Positions 34,566 through 43,556 are shown, counted from the first letter of the stretch. The stretch is 64,000 bases of DNA from Clostridia bacterium (GCA_017625095.1 JAGALQ010000025.1:1-64000), one strand, 5' to 3'. Notes: generated by a model not told the origin, from the sequence alone. Numbers and translations are program-made.

Positions 34566-34745
34566 GGCGGAGAGTTAGGGTAGATTTATCTGAAAATAAC
34601 TGGCATCTCGAACCCGTTATGGGTACAAAATCATAATGTCCTCAACGCGACGGGCTAAAAACGCTCCACCGGAGCGTTTTCTTTTCGCCCTTTCGAATCC
34701 CTAACTCAAAAAAAATAACAGATACCTCTTCGGGTATCTGTTATT
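34566..34745 (+). repeat. tRNA-Ser-linked direct repeat, copy B
   Basis: This ~180-bp unit begins with GGCGGAGAGTTAGGG, identical to the 3' end of tRNA-Ser (37733-37747). It contains ATCTCGAACCCGT, an AACGCTCC/GGAGCGTT hairpin and TTCGAATCCCTAACTC, and ends with the terminator hairpin AACAGATACC/GGTATCTGTT. Copy C at 37546 is the same unit. Together with the hairpin at 34525 it accounts for most of the 34419-34799 gap; no gene is seen there. Confidence 0.7.
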
Positions 34746-34799
34746 TTATGTATATGAGTTAGTTGAATAATACAATTAACAATATAAATTTTTATTCGT

Positions 34800-35042
34800 T
34801 CATCCAAGCAAAAGCTCATCAAACGAAACATTAAATATCTTTGCAAAAGCAATAATTTCAATATCGGTAACAAATCTTTTTCCACACTCGATACGCTGGA
34901 TTGCATTTTTGTCAATATCAATTCCAACAAGCTGCATTCTATCTGCAAGTTCTCTTTGAGATATTTTCAATTCTATGCGAAGTTTTGCGATGTTTTTACC
35001 GCAGATATTGTTCAATCCGTCAGTTGTTTTATTGATAAACAT
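34800..35042 (-). CDS. XRE-family helix-turn-helix regulator
   Basis: This 80-residue, single-domain DNA-binding protein shows the XRE pattern: CGKNIAKLRIELKISQRELA, then IDKNAIQRIECGKRFVTDIEIIAFAKIFNVSFDELL. The length matches the small phage- and island-type repressors with no sensing domain. AAAGGAGAG precedes the ATG. It is divergent from the secreted protein at 35169, and two identical-format palindromes lie between them, one over its own transcript start. Autorepression and control of the neighbour are therefore likely (inference). Confidence 0.85.
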   Translation of the reverse strand: MFINKTTDGLNNICGKNIAKLRIELKISQRELADRMQLVGIDIDKNAIQRIECGKRFVTDIEIIAFAKIFNVSFDELLLG

Positions 35043-35058
35043 ATAAAATCTCTCCTTT

Positions 35059-35079
35059 TTGACATTTAGTGCTTGTCAA
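35059..35079. promoter_or_regulatory. Operator 1 (TTGACA-n9-TGTCAA)
   Basis: This 21-bp palindrome has half-sites TTGACA (35059-35064) and TGTCAA (35074-35079). It covers the expected transcript start of the XRE gene, whose minus-strand -10 TATAAT lies at 35087-35092. Confidence 0.65.
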
Positions 35080-35111
35080 TAAGAAAATTATATGTTATAT
35101 TAAATCTGCAG

Positions 35112-35132
35112 TTGACATCTTGTGAGTGTCAA
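35112..35132. promoter_or_regulatory. Operator 2 (TTGACA-n9-TGTCAA) over the -35 of the surface-protein gene
   Basis: The half-sites and 9-bp spacing are the same as in operator 1, and the centres are 53 bp apart, close to five helical turns. Its left half-site doubles as the -35 TTGACA of the plus-strand promoter (-10 candidate TGTAAA at 35135-35140), so a bound repressor would block RNA polymerase. Confidence 0.65.
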
Positions 35133-35168
35133 ATTGTAAATAACATTAGCGATAGGGTGTGTTTTCAA

Positions 35169-37502
35169 ATGAAAAAAGCAGGCAAAATTTTATCAGTCAT
35201 CATAGCATTTCTTATGATTCTTGCTACAATTCCCATATTTGCAAGTGCAGCAGGGGCATCTCCAGCAATAACATCTCAAGAGACATATTGTTATAATAAC
35301 ACGAGTTTCAGTCAATGTTATCAAGGTATGAGATTGAAATGGAATGCTGTTTCAGGAGCTTCTTATTATTCGCTTTATATTTACCAATTTGATGATTTTT
35401 ATAGTAGTTCTTATACAAGAAATACATTAGCTTTCTCAACTACTTGTTATACTAACAGCTTTGATTCAGCAACTATAAGAAGTGAGTCTACATATCTTGA
35501 AACTTATGACATATGGGGAGGTGGAACATTCCCTGGCTATTATGTTCTTGTGGTTCCCCGTAATTCTTCGGGCAGTTCTTTGAGTAGCAGTTATACATAT
35601 ACAGATTTAACAAGTAGTATAGGTATCTATGACCCTCATATGTTGTATTTTTATACCAATGATGGAACAAACACTGAGTTTGATAAAACATCATCCATGT
35701 GTCATAACGGAGTTACAATATCTGAATGGTCCTCTCTTCCTACAAGAAAAGGATATAAACTCATTGGTTGGTCAAAAAACAAAAACTCATCAACTGCAGA
35801 ATATTCAATAAATGACAAATTTAGTTGTGGTCATGGTGATGCTTACTTTTATGCGGTTTGGTCTCCCAACAAATATACAGTAAACTATAATTCAAACGGT
35901 GGCACAGGTTCAATGTCAAGCTCGTCACACACTTATGACCAAAACAAGGCTTTATCAACTAATAAATTTACACGGTCAGGTTACTATTTCCTTGGTTGGT
36001 CAACCAACTCAAATGCAACGAGCGCAACATATTCAGATGGTCAAAGTGTAATAAACCTAACTTCAACTGATGGCGCAACAGTTAATTTGTATGCTATTTG
36101 GAGCAAAATTCCGACATATACTGTTTCCTATAATGCAAACGGCGGTGCGGGTGCACCTTCGGCACAGACAAAAACAAAAGACACTACCCTTTGGCTCAGT
36201 TCAACCAACCCCACCAAATCATATACGGTAACATACAACGCAAACGGTGGCAGTGTGTCTCCTTCAAGCAAGACTGTAAATTGCACATTCAAAAACTGGA
36301 ACACCGCTCAAAACGGCAGCGGAACATCATATTCATCAGGTGCAAGTTACACCGCAAACAGTGGTGCAACACTTTATGCACAGTGGACTAATCCTACTTA
36401 CGGCACATTACCTACACCCACAAGAACAGGCTATACCTTTGACGGTTGGTACACAGCAGCTTCAGGTGGTACAAAAATCACAAGCACAAGTGCTTTATCT
36501 TCTAATATAACGATATATGCACATTGGACACAAGAAAAAGATATTTATAATCTCGGCGAAGAAACATATAGTTTTTCCAATTATGGTGATTACGATTCTC
36601 CAGGTGGACATTGTTTTGGAATGTCAATAACAAGCGCAGCGTACTATTTAACAGAGTTGGATATAGCTTTGGCAGGTGGAAATTATGAGCAGGATGTTTA
36701 TTCTCTTAACTCAACATCCACTGTAAGAGCACCTATTTGTTATTATCAGGATATCCAGGATTCAAGAAGAGATAAGTCAATGGTTGCAGGAGGAAGTTTT
36801 TACAAAAATCGTTTTAATAATATTTCTTCTGACTGGGCAGAGGTAGTAAACTATGTCAAAAACCACAACCATGACAATAAGGGAACTTTGCAAATAGGTT
36901 TCAGAAAAGATGGCGAAGGCGGTCATGCAATTAATTTCCTTTATTATGCTGAGGTCGATGGTCAAGCCAGAATTTATGCCTATGACAATAATTATCCCAA
37001 TACAGAAACTTATTTTTATATGGATTCAAGCGGAAGTGTAAGACAAGCTCCTCGTTCAACATTCTCTGGAGCTATCGATTGTATCACATTACGAAGTGTA
37101 CCTAAATTTTTTGATCTTCTAGATAATTATGATTCAACACGCTATATTTTTGCAGACAAAGACACTATTTCAATCGAAGGCGCAACAGTTTACGCTTTGG
37201 AAGGCGGAGTTGAAATGGGTGAAAGGGTTATGTATGAGGTACCTGCAAATGCAACTCAAGTAAGAATTAAGCCTCTTGTTGATAATGCGGATTTCGAATA
37301 TCTTAATGAAAACTATAGTTTTGGTAAAGTTGATGATGATACTGTAGGTATATTTACTTTAGCAACTTCAGCTGAAACAGGAAATATTCAATCTCCCGGT
37401 CTTGAGATAGAAAGCGAAAGCAAGAGCATATGGGATAGTATATGGGACTTCTTCAAAATGATAATAGACTTTTTGCTGCTGCCTTTTAGTTGGCTGTTTT
37501 AA
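35169..37502 (+). CDS. Secreted InlB-repeat protein with papain-like C-terminal domain
   Basis: The start is the ATG at 35169 (AGGGTG upstream), giving 777 residues. A signal peptide (~1-30) is followed by a fibronectin-like region (~35-170). Three to four InlB/Flg_new repeats follow (YTVNYNSNGG, YTVSYNANGG, YTVTYNANGG, GYTFDGWY; ~170-455). The ~220-residue C-terminal domain has GGHCFGMS, GHAINFLYYAEVDG and YAYDNNYP, a Cys-His-Asp/Asn order typical of papain-like cysteine peptidases or transglutaminase-like folds (inference). A hydrophobic C-terminal helix (about the last 20 residues) may anchor it. Base composition is clearly A+T-richer than the neighbours, and it lies between direct repeats, pointing to recent acquisition. 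Confidence 0.78.
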   Translation: MKKAGKILSVIIAFLMILATIPIFASAAGASPAITSQETYCYNNTSFSQCYQGMRLKWNAVSGASYYSLYIYQFDDFYSSSYTRNTLAFSTTCYTNSFDSATIRSESTYLETYDIWGGGTFPGYYVLVVPRNSSGSSLSSSYTYTDLTSSIGIYDPHMLYFYTNDGTNTEFDKTSSMCHNGVTISEWSSLPTRKGYKLIGWSKNKNSSTAEYSINDKFSCGHGDAYFYAVWSPNKYTVNYNSNGGTGSMSSSSHTYDQNKALSTNKFTRSGYYFLGWSTNSNATSATYSDGQSVINLTSTDGATVNLYAIWSKIPTYTVSYNANGGAGAPSAQTKTKDTTLWLSSTNPTKSYTVTYNANGGSVSPSSKTVNCTFKNWNTAQNGSGTSYSSGASYTANSGATLYAQWTNPTYGTLPTPTRTGYTFDGWYTAASGGTKITSTSALSSNITIYAHWTQEKDIYNLGEETYSFSNYGDYDSPGGHCFGMSITSAAYYLTELDIALAGGNYEQDVYSLNSTSTVRAPICYYQDIQDSRRDKSMVAGGSFYKNRFNNISSDWAEVVNYVKNHNHDNKGTLQIGFRKDGEGGHAINFLYYAEVDGQARIYAYDNNYPNTETYFYMDSSGSVRQAPRSTFSGAIDCITLRSVPKFFDLLDNYDSTRYIFADKDTISIEGATVYALEGGVEMGERVMYEVPANATQVRIKPLVDNADFEYLNENYSFGKVDDDTVGIFTLATSAETGNIQSPGLEIESESKSIWDSIWDFFKMIIDFLLLPFSWLF

Positions 37503-37510
37503 CATAAAAA

Positions 37511-37539
37511 AGCAAGGTAACTTTCGTTACCTTGCCTTT
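37511..37539 (+). terminator. Terminator of the InlB-repeat gene
   Basis: AAGCAAGGTAAC-tttc-GTTACCTTGCCTT is followed by TTTA, eight bases after the stop codon. Confidence 0.85.
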
Positions 37540-37545
37540 TTATCT

Positions 37546-37727
37546 GGCGGAGAGTTAGGGTAGTTTTATCTGAAAACAACTTTCATCTCGAACCCGTCCA
37601 TTGATTTATCGGTCATTCAACATTAACGCGACGGGCTAAAAACTCTCCACCGGAGAGTTTCCTTTTCGCCCTTTCGAATCCCTAACTCAAAAAAAAATAA
37701 CAGATACCTCTTCGGGTATCTGTTATT
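37546..37727 (+). repeat. tRNA-Ser-linked direct repeat, copy C
   Basis: This ~182-bp unit is homologous to copy B over its length. It starts GGCGGAGAGTTAGGG and ends with the AACAGATACC/GGTATCTGTT hairpin that also acts as terminator for the tRNA-Ser gene on the minus strand. B and C bracket the XRE/InlB-repeat module. Confidence 0.7.
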
Positions 37728-37730
37728 CTT

Positions 37731-37817
37731 TGGCGGAGAGTTAGGGATTCGAACCCTAGAGGCTTTTGGCCTACAGCATTTCGAGTGCTGCACCTTCGAC
37801 CACTCGGACAACTCTCC
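37731..37817 (-). tRNA. tRNA-Ser (anticodon CGA)
   Basis: On the minus strand the sequence from 37817 folds as an 87-nt class II tRNA. The acceptor GGAGAGT pairs with ACTCTCC, with discriminator G and an encoded CCA. The anticodon loop is CT-CGA-AA on a GCAGCA/TGCTGT stem. A long variable arm and the T-arm GGGTTCGAATCCC are also present. It reads UCG codons. A perfect -35 and a near -10 lie upstream and a terminator lies directly downstream. Its 3' end is the sequence shared with repeats B and C. Confidence 0.95.
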
Positions 37818-37831
37818 GTACAACAACGGAT

Positions 37832-37860
37832 ATTTTATCAAAATCCGTTGAGTTTGTCAA
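37832..37860 (-). promoter_or_regulatory. Promoter of tRNA-Ser
   Basis: The minus strand has TTGACA (37855-37860), a 17-bp spacer and TAAAAT (37832-37837). Confidence 0.7.
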
Positions 37861-37889
37861 TATCAAACTGTGCTTAAACATTCGCACAT

Positions 37890-39932
37890 TCAGTTCATAC
37901 CCTGCGGACCTACTGCTTCATACAGCTCGATAACCGCTTTTTTAAGCGGCTCGTTGATTGCCTTTCTCAATGCGGGGTCATCGCTGAGGGTTTCCTGTGC
38001 GGCGCGCTGTGCCTGCTTCAGAAGCTCCATATCGCTTGAAAGATCAGCTATTTTCATTTCAGGCAGACCGTGCTGTCTTGCACCGAAGAAATCGCCAGGG
38101 CCTCTGAGCTTCAGATCCTCATCAGCAATTTCAAAACCGTTTGTTGTTCTGCACATTGTTTTAAGTCTGTGCTGTGCGGTCTTGCCCTTTGCGTCGGATA
38201 TGAGTATGCAGGTTGATTTATGCTCGCCTCTGCCGACTCTGCCTCTGAGCTGATGCAGCTGTGAAAGTCCGAACCGCTCTGCGTTTTCTATAACCATAAT
38301 AACGCTGTTGGGCACGTCAACACCGACCTCAACAACCGTTGTAGAAACAAGGAGCTGAATTCTGCCCTCGGCAAAATCGCGCATTACCCTGTCCTTATCG
38401 GCAGCCTTCATCTTGCCGTGAAGCAGACCGACCGAATAGCCCTTGAAATCCTCCTTTGCGATTCGGTCTGCAACCTCCTGAGCTGCAGAAAGCTCGCTGA
38501 TTTCGCTGTCTTCAACAAGCGGACAGATAATATAACCCTGCCTGCCCTCGTCAAGATGCTTTCTGACATAACCGTATGCACGCTGACGGATGCTGCCGTC
38601 AACAGCAAATGTTTCAATCTTCTGTCTGCCTGCAGGCAGCTCATCGAGAATTGAAATATCAAGATCACCGTATATTATCAGCGCAAGCGTGCGCGGTATT
38701 GGTGTTGCGGACATAACAAGCGTATGCGGATTGATGCCCTTGCTGCCGAGTGCCGAGCGTTGTGCGACACCGAAACGGTGCTGTTCATCGGTAACGACAA
38801 GACCAAGACTTCTGAACTCAACGTCTTTCTGTATCAGCGCATGTGTGCCGATGACGATATCAATTTCTCCGCCGGCAAGCCCCTGCTTGATTCTTTTCTT
38901 TTCCTTTGCAGGTGTTGACCCGACAAGAAGCTCAACGCTGAGGTCAGTTTTTTCAAGCAACTTGCAGAATGTACGGTAATGCTGTGCGGCAAGAATTTCA
39001 GTCGGTGCCATAATCGCACACTGGAACGAATTTTTCGCGCAGGTGTAAGCAACTGCGGCGGCAACCGCGGTTTTACCCGAACCGACATCACCCTGAAGCA
39101 GGCGGCTCATCGGCGTTGGACGTTTCATATCCTCAACCGCTTCTCTGACAGCACGCTGCTGTGCACCGGTAGGAGTAAACGGCAAGAGTGAGAAAAACTC
39201 ATCCGAATAATCCTGCGCTATTCTGTAGCCTGTGCTTTTTCGGTTTCTGCCGCGCATAAGCATCATACCTGTCTGAAGAACATAAAGCTCCTCAAAGCTG
39301 AGCCTTCGTCTTGCGGCAAGCATTGACTGCTCATTCTGCGGAAAGTGTATATTTTCAAGCGCCTGAGCATAGTTGCAGAGCGCAAATCTGTTGCGTATAT
39401 CTTCGCTTAAAACATCGGCAGGCAGCTCTTCAACAGAATCTATCGCGCGTCTGACGCAACCCTCAATCATCCTTGATGAGAGCGACTGTGTCTGCGGATA
39501 AATCGGTCGGATTCTTTCGCCCGTGGTTGCTCTTTCAATCTGCGGGTTGAGCATTTCTCTGGTGTATCCGCTCTGCTGCAGCTTACCGAAGAAGAGATAT
39601 TCCTCGCCCTCTTTCAGTTTTTCGGCAGAGAAGCGATTATTGAAAATGGTTATTTTCATAATGCTTTCGCCGTCTGTTGCCTGTGTTTTATACACGGTCA
39701 TTCCCTTACGGATGAGAGCGTGAGTTACCGCAGAACAGACCGTCGCTTTTATGCAGCACTGTTCACCCGGCATTGCATCAAAAATCGAACACACCTTGCT
39801 CCAGTCCTCGTAAGTTCGCGGATAAAGGCGCAGAAGGGAGCCGATGTCAGCCACGCCAAGCCGCCTGAACAGCTTGGCACGTGCTTCACCGACTCCCTTT
39901 AAATATTGAATATCGCTTGAGAATTTGAGCAT
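37890..39932 (-). CDS. recG: ATP-dependent DNA helicase RecG
   Basis: From the ATG at 39932 the protein has 680 residues, the usual RecG length; an upstream in-frame start would add 22 residues overlapping fakA. The N-terminal wedge domain (IQYLKGVGEARAKLFRRLGV) is followed by superfamily 2 helicase motifs: GDVGSGKTA (Walker A), VTDEQHRFG (DEQH box), MSATPIPRTLAL, STTVVEVGVDVP and QLRGRVGRGEH. RecG remodels stalled forks and Holliday junctions. Its start codon lies one base after the fakA stop, the last link in the minus-strand operon. Confidence 0.96.
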   Translation of the reverse strand: MLKFSSDIQYLKGVGEARAKLFRRLGVADIGSLLRLYPRTYEDWSKVCSIFDAMPGEQCCIKATVCSAVTHALIRKGMTVYKTQATDGESIMKITIFNNRFSAEKLKEGEEYLFFGKLQQSGYTREMLNPQIERATTGERIRPIYPQTQSLSSRMIEGCVRRAIDSVEELPADVLSEDIRNRFALCNYAQALENIHFPQNEQSMLAARRRLSFEELYVLQTGMMLMRGRNRKSTGYRIAQDYSDEFFSLLPFTPTGAQQRAVREAVEDMKRPTPMSRLLQGDVGSGKTAVAAAVAYTCAKNSFQCAIMAPTEILAAQHYRTFCKLLEKTDLSVELLVGSTPAKEKKRIKQGLAGGEIDIVIGTHALIQKDVEFRSLGLVVTDEQHRFGVAQRSALGSKGINPHTLVMSATPIPRTLALIIYGDLDISILDELPAGRQKIETFAVDGSIRQRAYGYVRKHLDEGRQGYIICPLVEDSEISELSAAQEVADRIAKEDFKGYSVGLLHGKMKAADKDRVMRDFAEGRIQLLVSTTVVEVGVDVPNSVIMVIENAERFGLSQLHQLRGRVGRGEHKSTCILISDAKGKTAQHRLKTMCRTTNGFEIADEDLKLRGPGDFFGARQHGLPEMKIADLSSDMELLKQAQRAAQETLSDDPALRKAINEPLKKAVIELYEAVGPQGMN

Positions 39933-39933
39933 T

Positions 39934-41586
39934 TTATTCAACCGCAATCGTGAAATAATATATCGGCTGACCGCCGGGGACAACGGCAATATCCGCATCG
40001 GAGCAGCGCGATGCTATCATCTCGCTGAGCTGTTCAGCCTGCTCCTCATTGGATTCTTCGCCGTAATAAATCGTAATCATTGAAGCGTCCAGACGCTTAT
40101 AAAGACGGCGCGCAACCTTGTAGCCTGCCTTTATCGGATCATTCTCGAGAACTGTGATTTTGCCGTCCTCCATACCGAGAATCTGACCCTTGCGTACACG
40201 CTCGTTGTTGACCTCGCTGTCACGTGCGGCAAAGGTTACAAGACCTGTACCGACGTTGCCTGCAGCTCTCATCATTTCAAGATGGTTCTTATCTGAAGGC
40301 TGTGTTTCATCAAATGCGAGCATAGCTGCAATACCCTGAGGCACTGTCTTTGTGTGGAGAACACTTATGCCCTTTTCACAGAGCGGAACAACCTGCTCTG
40401 CCGCCATAATAATGTTCTTATTGTTAGGCAGGATGAAAACATGCTCTGCAGGTGTGGCAAGAACAGCGCGGAGTATATCCTCTGTGCTGGGATTCATAGT
40501 CTGACCGCCGCTGACAATTCTGTCCGCACCGAGCTGAGAGAACAGCTCCTCAAAGCCTTCGCCTGCACAGACTGCAACAAAGCCGAACTGCTTTTCGATT
40601 TCTGCAACCTCAGGTTCTGCTTCAGCTGTCTGTTCGGGCAGCTGATCCTGCTCGACAACGTTGTTGCTGTGCTGATAGCGCATATTGTCGATTTTGATAT
40701 TTACGAGCGCACCGTATTTAAGACCTGCCTGGATTGCATTACCGGGATCGTTCGAGTGAACGTGAACCTTGATTATGTCGTCATCGTCAACTACAACGAC
40801 ACAGTCGCCTATGCTCTCAAGATATGCTCTGAGCTTGACGGCATCAGTCGGTTCAGGATTGACACGGTTAACAATAAACTCGGTGCAATAGCCGAATTTG
40901 ATATCTTCATTGACTGTTGAAGCGGCAGAAACGGACTGCACGGGCGCAACGGGATTATCACCGGAAGCCACCATACCCTCGCCCTTGAATACGCTGAGCA
41001 TACCCTCCATAACGAGAAGCAAGCCCTGACCGCCTGCGTCGACAACGCCTGCCTTCTTAAGCTGAGGAAGAAGCTCGGGTGTTCTGTCAAGCGATGCCTT
41101 TGCGGCGATGCATGCCTTTTCCCAGAGCTCAACCGGGTCAATATTACCCTTTGCAAGCTTTGCTGCCTCTTCACCCGATTCACGGATAACCGTAAGGATC
41201 GTACCCTCTGTAGGCTTCATAACAGCGCTGTAAGCGGACTTTGCGCCCTCTTCAAGTGCTTTTGCGAGCGATGCGGAATCAATTTCAACAAGGTCCTTGA
41301 GAGCCTTTGAAAATCCTCTGAAAATAAGTGAGAGAATAACACCTGAGTTACCTCTTGCACCTCTGAGAAGTGCGGATGCCGTTTTTGCGGCAATCTCCCC
41401 TGCGGTCAGACCGGTGGGAAGAATTGACAGCTCTCTTGCCGCTGCACGCATTGTCATCGACATATTTGTGCCGGTATCGCCGTCAGGCACAGGGAAAACA
41501 TTAAGTGCGTCAACAGCGGTTTTGCTGTTATCTATGTTATTTGCTGCTGATATTACAGCTTCACGCAGAATATTACCGTTAATCAA
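39934..41586 (-). CDS. fakA: DAK2-domain fatty acid kinase FakA/YloV-like
   Basis: This 550-residue protein starts at a TTG codon behind GAGGT. The N-terminal DAK2 nucleotide-binding domain shows FPVPDGDTGTNMSMTM (about 31-46), GARGNSGVILS and a long helical bundle. The middle and C-terminal parts match the FakA-type EDD-like regions (FVAVCAGEGFEELFSQLGAD, ILPNNKNIIMAA). FakA phosphorylates fatty acids delivered by a FakB carrier, feeding phospholipid synthesis. No fakB is in the window. Gene order yloU-fakA-recG is the standard Firmicute arrangement. Confidence 0.92.
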   Translation of the reverse strand: MINGNILREAVISAANNIDNSKTAVDALNVFPVPDGDTGTNMSMTMRAAARELSILPTGLTAGEIAAKTASALLRGARGNSGVILSLIFRGFSKALKDLVEIDSASLAKALEEGAKSAYSAVMKPTEGTILTVIRESGEEAAKLAKGNIDPVELWEKACIAAKASLDRTPELLPQLKKAGVVDAGGQGLLLVMEGMLSVFKGEGMVASGDNPVAPVQSVSAASTVNEDIKFGYCTEFIVNRVNPEPTDAVKLRAYLESIGDCVVVVDDDDIIKVHVHSNDPGNAIQAGLKYGALVNIKIDNMRYQHSNNVVEQDQLPEQTAEAEPEVAEIEKQFGFVAVCAGEGFEELFSQLGADRIVSGGQTMNPSTEDILRAVLATPAEHVFILPNNKNIIMAAEQVVPLCEKGISVLHTKTVPQGIAAMLAFDETQPSDKNHLEMMRAAGNVGTGLVTFAARDSEVNNERVRKGQILGMEDGKITVLENDPIKAGYKVARRLYKRLDASMITIYYGEESNEEQAEQLSEMIASRCSDADIAVVPGGQPIYYFTIAVE

Positions 41587-41597
41587 ATTTCTTTACC

Positions 41598-41957
41598 TCA
41601 GCTTTCCGCTTTCATACCGTCAACAAATACTTTGATTTTGGCAACATCAAGTCCTGTTGCCTGCTCGACGGTGTATTTGACCTTGTTAGTTATGCTCTGG
41701 CAGATTGCCGAAATATTAAGGCCGTAAGTTATTATGATATGAAGCTCAATAAAAAGTCCGTCATCACGCATTTCAACAGCTACACCCTGATCAGGGAATA
41801 TCTGTCCCTTTCTTATAAACGCGCGAAGCTGCTGACGTGTGTTTGAGTGAGCCATACCGACAACGCCGAAGCAAGATGAAGCGGCATTACCGACAAGATT
41901 GGCAAAATAAGTTTCGGTTATTTCAATTTTGCCCATATGATTTTCAAAATAAATCAT
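41598..41957 (-). CDS. yloU: Asp23/Gls24 family protein YloU
   Basis: This 119-residue soluble protein has the Asp23 core IEITETYFANLVGNAASSCFGVVGMA and a C-terminal VNVxVDG-like strand (AKIKVFVDGMKAES). Such proteins associate with the inner face of the membrane and relate to envelope stress; YloU is normally encoded next to fakA as here. The ATG directly follows the stop of the binding-protein gene, with GGAGGG as ribosome site. Confidence 0.9.
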   Translation of the reverse strand: MIYFENHMGKIEITETYFANLVGNAASSCFGVVGMAHSNTRQQLRAFIRKGQIFPDQGVAVEMRDDGLFIELHIIITYGLNISAICQSITNKVKYTVEQATGLDVAKIKVFVDGMKAES

Positions 41958-43556
41958 TTATTTCCCTCCGTTTTTATTTTTTACCTGCCAACTTCCTATG
42001 TTATAGAAATTATCATAGCAGGTTCCCTTGACCTGTGAAGTAATGTCGCGGGAATATATTTCGACTCCGTTGCGGTAGCATACGGGGACAAAAGGCACTT
42101 CATACTCGAACAGTCTGCAGAAATCAGCCAGCGGCAGTTCACCCGAAAGCACTGTCAGATATTCGTCATAACAGACGGTGAAATTCAAGCCGTTTTCGTC
42201 AACCAGCCTCAATGCACAGTTCGGTTCACCGCTTGAAGAAAAGAACGGTGTTATTTTCATATTTGCAGGAAGCATTATTTCGCCAAGATACATTTCATAG
42301 TCGCCTGCATTAATTACCTTGACGTAATCTTTATAGGGAAGCTCAATTATCCTGACGTTGAAGTTGAGCTTTGCAAGCTGATCCTTTATCTGCCTTGCAG
42401 CAGCCACCTTGAACTCGTTATCCTTGCATACGGTTAGGTTGCAGGTAAGGCTTTGTGTTGTGCTGCAACGGTAGCCGTAATGGTTGATTGACGTGTAGCC
42501 TGCCTGCTCAAGAATTGCTTTTGCGCCGTCAATGTCAGCTTCAGGCTTTGTGGCAACAGAAATGTTTTTCATAGCGCTCCACGCAGGATTAAACGGCAGA
42601 GCAGACGGTGTCGCGTGGCCCTGGAAGCCCTGAGAAACAATTTCGTTTCTGTCAATAAGCGTTGATAAAGCCCGTCTTACCGCATTTTCGGTAAAAATAC
42701 TCTTTTCGTCATTAAGGCCAAGATATATAAGACTGTTTGTGGGGACAACACCGAGGCCGGCATTGACTCTTGTATACTTGCCGTCGGAAAGATCATTATA
42801 CCAATAATCGTAGTTACCTATCTGCAGACCGTAAGACATACCTTCCGAATTGTTGACCTCAAAAAGCATAATCGTATCAACATTGAGGATTTCATCGCGG
42901 TTGCAGTAAGCGTTGGTCACAAGCGTAGCCGTCGGAAGCTTGCCGTTGATTACGTATCTGCCTGCACCGACAGGCGGAACAATATCATAAATTTTTGTGC
43001 TGCCGTACAAGGTCTGAACGGTATCGGTCTTGACAATCGGGAAATCGAGGCAGGCAAGCGCATTTATATCGGCGCTGTTCAGCTTGAATTCAACAGAATT
43101 GCCGTTTGCAGTCGCTGACGCAATGCCCGAAAGACGCGCCGAATAATAATCGCTGCGCTTGGACTGATTGAACGAATAAACAACGTCATCGGCAGTTATT
43201 GGCGAGCCGTCTGAAAAACGTATGCCGCCTTTTAGGGTAACGGTAAGCGTTTTATCTTCATTAGTGTAGTTGCTGATAAGAAGCAGCTGTGCGGTAAAAG
43301 AGTTATCAATGCGCACAAGCCCGTCATAAAGCAGCGGCACAAGCGCACGGTTAACCGAGCTGATATCCTTGAACGGATCAACCGTATCGTTGTGAGCAAC
43401 CGGCAACGTTACACTGTAGCTGACGGCAGGAGCAGAGCTGTTCAGGTTGTTCTGTCCGTTGTCAACATCGCTGTCGGTTTTATCCGAACAGGCACACAGC
43501 GAAAACATAACCGATGCGGCTATAAATATGCTTATGAGTCTGAGGTTTTTTTTCAT
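41958..43556 (-). CDS. Extracellular solute-binding lipoprotein, oligopeptide/nickel type (SBP_bac_5)
   Basis: This 532-residue exported lipoprotein has a signal ending near FSLCAC, giving an N-terminal lipid-linked Cys. Family features include LVPLLYDGLVRID, LKGGIRFSDGSPITADDVVYSF and RRALSTLIDRNEIVSQGFQGHATPSALPF. These proteins bind peptides, nickel or other ligands for an ABC importer. No permease or ATPase genes accompany it, so it may be an orphan receptor or work with a distant transporter. It is tightly packed between ymdB and yloU, an unusual place for it. Confidence 0.88.
   Translation of the reverse strand: MKKNLRLISIFIAASVMFSLCACSDKTDSDVDNGQNNLNSSAPAVSYSVTLPVAHNDTVDPFKDISSVNRALVPLLYDGLVRIDNSFTAQLLLISNYTNEDKTLTVTLKGGIRFSDGSPITADDVVYSFNQSKRSDYYSARLSGIASATANGNSVEFKLNSADINALACLDFPIVKTDTVQTLYGSTKIYDIVPPVGAGRYVINGKLPTATLVTNAYCNRDEILNVDTIMLFEVNNSEGMSYGLQIGNYDYWYNDLSDGKYTRVNAGLGVVPTNSLIYLGLNDEKSIFTENAVRRALSTLIDRNEIVSQGFQGHATPSALPFNPAWSAMKNISVATKPEADIDGAKAILEQAGYTSINHYGYRCSTTQSLTCNLTVCKDNEFKVAAARQIKDQLAKLNFNVRIIELPYKDYVKVINAGDYEMYLGEIMLPANMKITPFFSSSGEPNCALRLVDENGLNFTVCYDEYLTVLSGELPLADFCRLFEYEVPFVPVCYRNGVEIYSRDITSQVKGTCYDNFYNIGSWQVKNKNGGK

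Noticed and set aside
30112-37817. Prophage or integrative element at tRNA-Ser
   Set aside because: The tRNA 3'-end duplications fit, but no integrase, replication, mobilisation or phage structural gene is present, so only a cassette or remnant interpretation is kept.
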